A stretch of DNA of 9,170 nt, from contig JACIXM010000382.1 of assembly GCA_014360395.1 (NCBI GenBank), forward strand, positions 1 to 9,170, read 5' to 3'. Each line of letters opens with the position of its first letter. Position 1 is the first letter of the stretch. This document shows, in pieces, positions 7,219 to 9,170 of this stretch. Both the position numbers and the translations under genes were made by a program. Source of the DNA: Actinotalea sp. (GTDB taxonomy: Bacteria > Actinomycetota > Actinomycetes > Actinomycetales > Cellulomonadaceae). The notes below the pieces were generated by a model. It was not told the origin of the DNA. It worked only from the letters and a program-made list of their open reading frames with translations, and did no database searches.

Positions 7219-7322
7219 AGCCGAGGCCGGGCAGCCGGGAGAACTCCAGAGGCCGTCGAAGAGACCACGGGGCGCGGCGGCTCACCTCTGGGTCGCGCGG
7301 CCGGGGATGCCCTCAGCCAGGT

Positions 7323-8210
7323 TCACCGCCCGCCGTCGACGGGTCGCGGGACCGCCAGGCCGGGGGCGGCGTCCCGGACCGGCCGTCCGTGGGTGCCCTG
7401 CCGCAGGACGACCGTCTCCGCCGGCAGGTCCGGGCCGGCGAACCGGCGGACCAGGAGGCCGACAGCCGCCCGCCCCATCTCGTGCGCGATCAGGTGTCCG
7501 GAGCCCCGGCCGGACCCCGGCGCGGTGACGACGGCGTCGCCGCGCCCCGGAGCGAACCGTCGGCCCGCCTCGACGACCGGGATGCCGTACCGACCGAGGT
7601 AGCCGACCGGTTCCGCGGACACCGGCGCCACGACGACACCGGCCACCCCGAACGCGACGAAGTCCCGGAGCCCCTCCAGGGCGCCCAGGACCCGGCCCCC
7701 GAGGTCCGCGACCATGGTGGCCAGCACCTCCTCCCGCGCACCGGCGCACACCCCCGCGACGAGTGCCGCGTCGGCCGGGTCCTGCAGGTCCAGGCACACC
7801 ACCCCGACGCAGCGGCTCACCCGGTCCTTGAGATAGCGAGCAGCCAGGTGCGGGACGTACCCGAGCTGTGCCGCCGCCTCGAGCACGCGGCGCCGGGAGT
7901 CCTCGCCGACGTACCCGGTGCCCGTCAGCGCACGGGAGGCAGCCGAGCGCGACACGTCGGCAAGGACCGCGACGTCCTTGATCGTGGGGCGCGCGTGGGG
8001 CGGGAGGCGGGTCGAGCGCGGGGGCCCTCGGGGCGCGAGAGGTGGCCCCGATCGGCCCACCTCGCCAGACGCTCCCTGCGCAGCCGACGACAGGGATCGG
8101 TACTCCTCGCCGGACCGTCCGGGCGCCGGTGATCCGGGTCGGTCCACCTGGCCCCACCCGTCCCCCTGCGACGTCTCCCCGACCGTCACCTCACCCCCCG
8201 AGTCGTGCAT
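7323..8210 (-). CDS. LacI-family transcriptional regulator with shortened sensor domain
   Basis: The DNA-binding part is a classic LacI head: TIKDVAVLADVSRSAASRAL (residues 76-95), then GYVGEDSRRRVLEAAAQLGY and the hinge helix HLAARYLK (about 121-128). A sensor domain follows with an intact first subdomain (CVGVVCLDLQDP to VVVAPVSAEP, about 134-201). The second subdomain stops after SGHLIA (about 242). It jumps straight to EMGRAAVGLLVRR and the C-terminal strand, missing roughly 100 residues that normally form the ligand pocket. It may bind DNA without responding to a sugar, or be decaying. The start is uncertain. ATG 8210 has a G-rich stretch about 6-12 bases upstream, but it puts some 75 disordered residues before the helix-turn-helix, unusual for the family. 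GTG 8060 would start closer to the domain, and the frame is open upstream to TTG 8462. No target operator was identified nearby. Confidence 0.75.
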   Translation of the reverse strand: MHDSGGEVTVGETSQGDGWGQVDRPGSPAPGRSGEEYRSLSSAAQGASGEVGRSGPPLAPRGPPRSTRLPPHARPTIKDVAVLADVSRSAASRALTGTGYVGEDSRRRVLEAAAQLGYVPHLAARYLKDRVSRCVGVVCLDLQDPADAALVAGVCAGAREEVLATMVADLGGRVLGALEGLRDFVAFGVAGVVVAPVSAEPVGYLGRYGIPVVEAGRRFAPGRGDAVVTAPGSGRGSGHLIAHEMGRAAVGLLVRRFAGPDLPAETVVLRQGTHGRPVRDAAPGLAVPRPVDGGR

Positions 8211-8514
8211 GACACCGCCCCCCGCTGACCCGCCCCGCCCGGCCCCACCCGCCTGGCCCGTGCCGGCCGGCGACGCGGTGGGCGTGCGACGCCGTCGACC
8301 GGCGCCACGACGGACGTGGTCGGCGGCGACTGCGTCCCGGACACGGAACCACACCGCCGCACCCTCGGCACCCGGAGGACGCGCGGCACGACGACCGGGA
8401 CGCGCACCGGGCAGCGGGTCACCCCGCGGGCAGGCCTGCGCCGGCATCCCCGCGGCGAACAACCAGTACCCGGCGACGCCTGCCAGGGCAGCGACCGTCC
8501 CCGACGACGACGCG
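8211..8514. other. About 300 bases without a supported gene
   Basis: This lies between the hydrogenase-protease stop and the chosen LacI-gene start. On the minus strand the LacI frame stays open here, and its upstream end encodes a short hydrophobic stretch (VAALAGVAGYWLFAAG, near 8498-8451) followed by Arg/Pro/Gly-rich sequence. No good start codon with a ribosome site was found. The promoter of the LacI-type gene is expected in this stretch, but no clear promoter elements are visible. Confidence 0.5.
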
Positions 8515-9042
8515 CTACCAGCGCCCGGCGGCCTCCGGGCCGAGCGACCCGCCGGCTCCCACGGGCTGGAGCGCCACGAGCTCCGCGACGGCGCGCGAGG
8601 CAGGGCTGACGGCCCCGGCCACGGCCGGGCTCAGCGGGGCGCCGGGCGTGAAGACGCTGCCCTCCACCCCGACCAGCACGAGTCGGTCCGGCAGCCGGTG
8701 CAGGGCCCGACCGAGCTGGACCGCCGCGGCCAGGCCGAACGCGTACCGTCCCACGCCACCGCGCATCCACGCGCCGTCCGCGACCGCGGGGGCGACCGGC
8801 TCGGGCAGCTGGGCGGTGAGGTCGAGCACCGTGAGGGATCCGGCCGGGCCGCCGGCCGCGATCGCGTCGACGACGACCGCGACCTCCGACCCTCCCCACA
8901 GAGACAGGAGGTTCACCGGGTCCTCGACCGCGGCGACGCGGACGCCCGGGAGCCGCAGCTCCTCCACCGTCCTCGCGACCGCGGGCCCGACACCGTCGTC
9001 ACCGCACGTCCCGCACCCCAGCCCGATGACGAGCCGGCTCAT
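8515..9042 (-). CDS. HycI/HyaD-type [NiFe]-hydrogenase maturation protease (M52 family)
   Basis: This 175-residue protein has the size and order of the endopeptidases that clip the C-terminal tail of the hydrogenase large subunit after nickel insertion. Seen in the sequence: VIGLGCGTCGDDGVGPAVA (start at about 5; Asp15/Asp16 at the position of the first metal ligand), VVVDAIAAGGPAGSL (Asp59, second ligand), and AFGLAAAVQLGRALHRLP with VLVGVEGSVFTPGAPLSPAV (about 122-141), the usual C-terminal core. The third ligand, a His in the S/T-H-x-F/L-G-L segment, is Arg99-Tyr100 here (GRYAFGL). The ATG at 9042 is preferred because the fold begins there. A GAGGA precedes it closely, and a GTG at 9117 would add 25 low-complexity residues. 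No hydrogenase structural genes lie in the window, so they may be upstream, beyond the right edge. It could instead be an M52-like protein with an altered site. Confidence 0.85.
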   Translation of the reverse strand: MSRLVIGLGCGTCGDDGVGPAVARTVEELRLPGVRVAAVEDPVNLLSLWGGSEVAVVVDAIAAGGPAGSLTVLDLTAQLPEPVAPAVADGAWMRGGVGRYAFGLAAAVQLGRALHRLPDRLVLVGVEGSVFTPGAPLSPAVAGAVSPASRAVAELVALQPVGAGGSLGPEAAGRW

Positions 9043-9108
9043 CGTCCTCGCCCCATCGCGAACGCCCCTGCCTCTCGTGGCCGACCCTGCGGGCCGACGC
9101 GCCAGTGT

Positions 9109-9123
9109 GGGACCCACGGTCCC
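9109..9123. promoter_or_regulatory. GGGACC dyad upstream of the hydrogenase protease gene
   Basis: GGGACC-CAC-GGTCCC is a perfect 6-bp inverted repeat with a 3-base centre, lying 67-81 bases upstream of the protease ATG. The GGGAC/GTCCC arms resemble DosR/DevR boxes, but the spacing is one base longer than the standard 14-bp core. The regulator is unproven. Confidence 0.4.
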
Positions 9124-9144
9124 CTGCCTCCCGAGGGGGCACCA

Positions 9145-9158
9145 GGGACCAAGGGCCG
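9145..9158. promoter_or_regulatory. Second GGGACC-containing box
   Basis: GGGACCAAGGGCCG is near the mycobacterial DosR variant GGGACCTTNGGCCC, with mismatches in the centre and the last base. It lies 36 bases (start to start) from the first dyad. It could serve the protease gene or a divergent gene beyond the right edge. Confidence 0.3.
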
Positions 9159-9170
9159 ATGCGCCCTGCG

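Noticed and set aside
7172..7285. N-terminal extension of the HNH gene from a GTG at 7285
   Set aside because: It would translate through the SOS box and the -10 element. The interlocked promoter and the MFE start at 7171 explain the sequence better.
6588..8132. A 514-residue plus-strand frame with SVPPG repeats
   Set aside because: It is the antisense image of the GGTEP repeat and crosses the HNH gene, its promoter and the LacI gene. No domain or ribosome site supports it.
8445..8516. Possible small membrane protein (VAALAGVAGYWLFAAG segment)
   Set aside because: There is one hydrophobic stretch but no ATG/GTG start with a ribosome site, and the rest of the frame is low-complexity and runs into the LacI frame.

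Overview
The window is very GC-rich, with dense short-spaced genes, GC-rich third positions and Shine-Dalgarno or leaderless starts. It carries a DUF222/13E12-type HNH gene under an actinobacterial-type SOS box. This points to a high-GC actinobacterium. A member of the Micrococcales such as a Cellulomonas-like organism would fit, but that rank is a guess. Six protein genes can be supported. One is cut by the left edge. No rRNA, tRNA, CRISPR array or insertion sequence was seen.

Positions 1-3638 and the ALDH gene look like part of a sugar or glycoconjugate cluster. On the minus strand, a NodU/CmcH-type carbamoyltransferase (1663-3345) overlaps by 4 bases, as ATGA, with a family-2 glycosyltransferase fused in frame to a GmhB-like HAD-IIIA phosphatase (1-1666, running off the edge). 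Divergently on the plus strand lies an aldehyde dehydrogenase (3639-5174) with all expected catalytic residues. The ~290-base divergent spacer holds a 16-bp operator-like palindrome followed directly by a 26-bp tandem repeat. GmhB-type phosphatases act on heptose bisphosphates, so a heptose-containing, carbamoylated surface glycan or metabolite is a reasonable but unproven reading.

Positions 5175-7171: the ALDH gene converges on a DUF222-HNH endonuclease-like gene (minus). A perfect 28-bp tandem duplication lies between them. The HNH gene has a run of eight five-residue repeats (GGTEP). Its start codon lies inside a perfect SOS box that also touches a -10 element, which suggests DNA-damage control of a leaderless mRNA.

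Positions 7323-9170: a LacI-type regulator whose sensor domain has lost roughly 100 residues, a ~300-base stretch without a convincing gene, and a HycI/HyaD-type hydrogenase maturation protease in which a conserved metal-binding His position appears to be Arg-Tyr. Two GGGACC-based dyads, reminiscent of DosR/DevR boxes, lie upstream of the protease. The right half therefore reads as separate units rather than one pathway.
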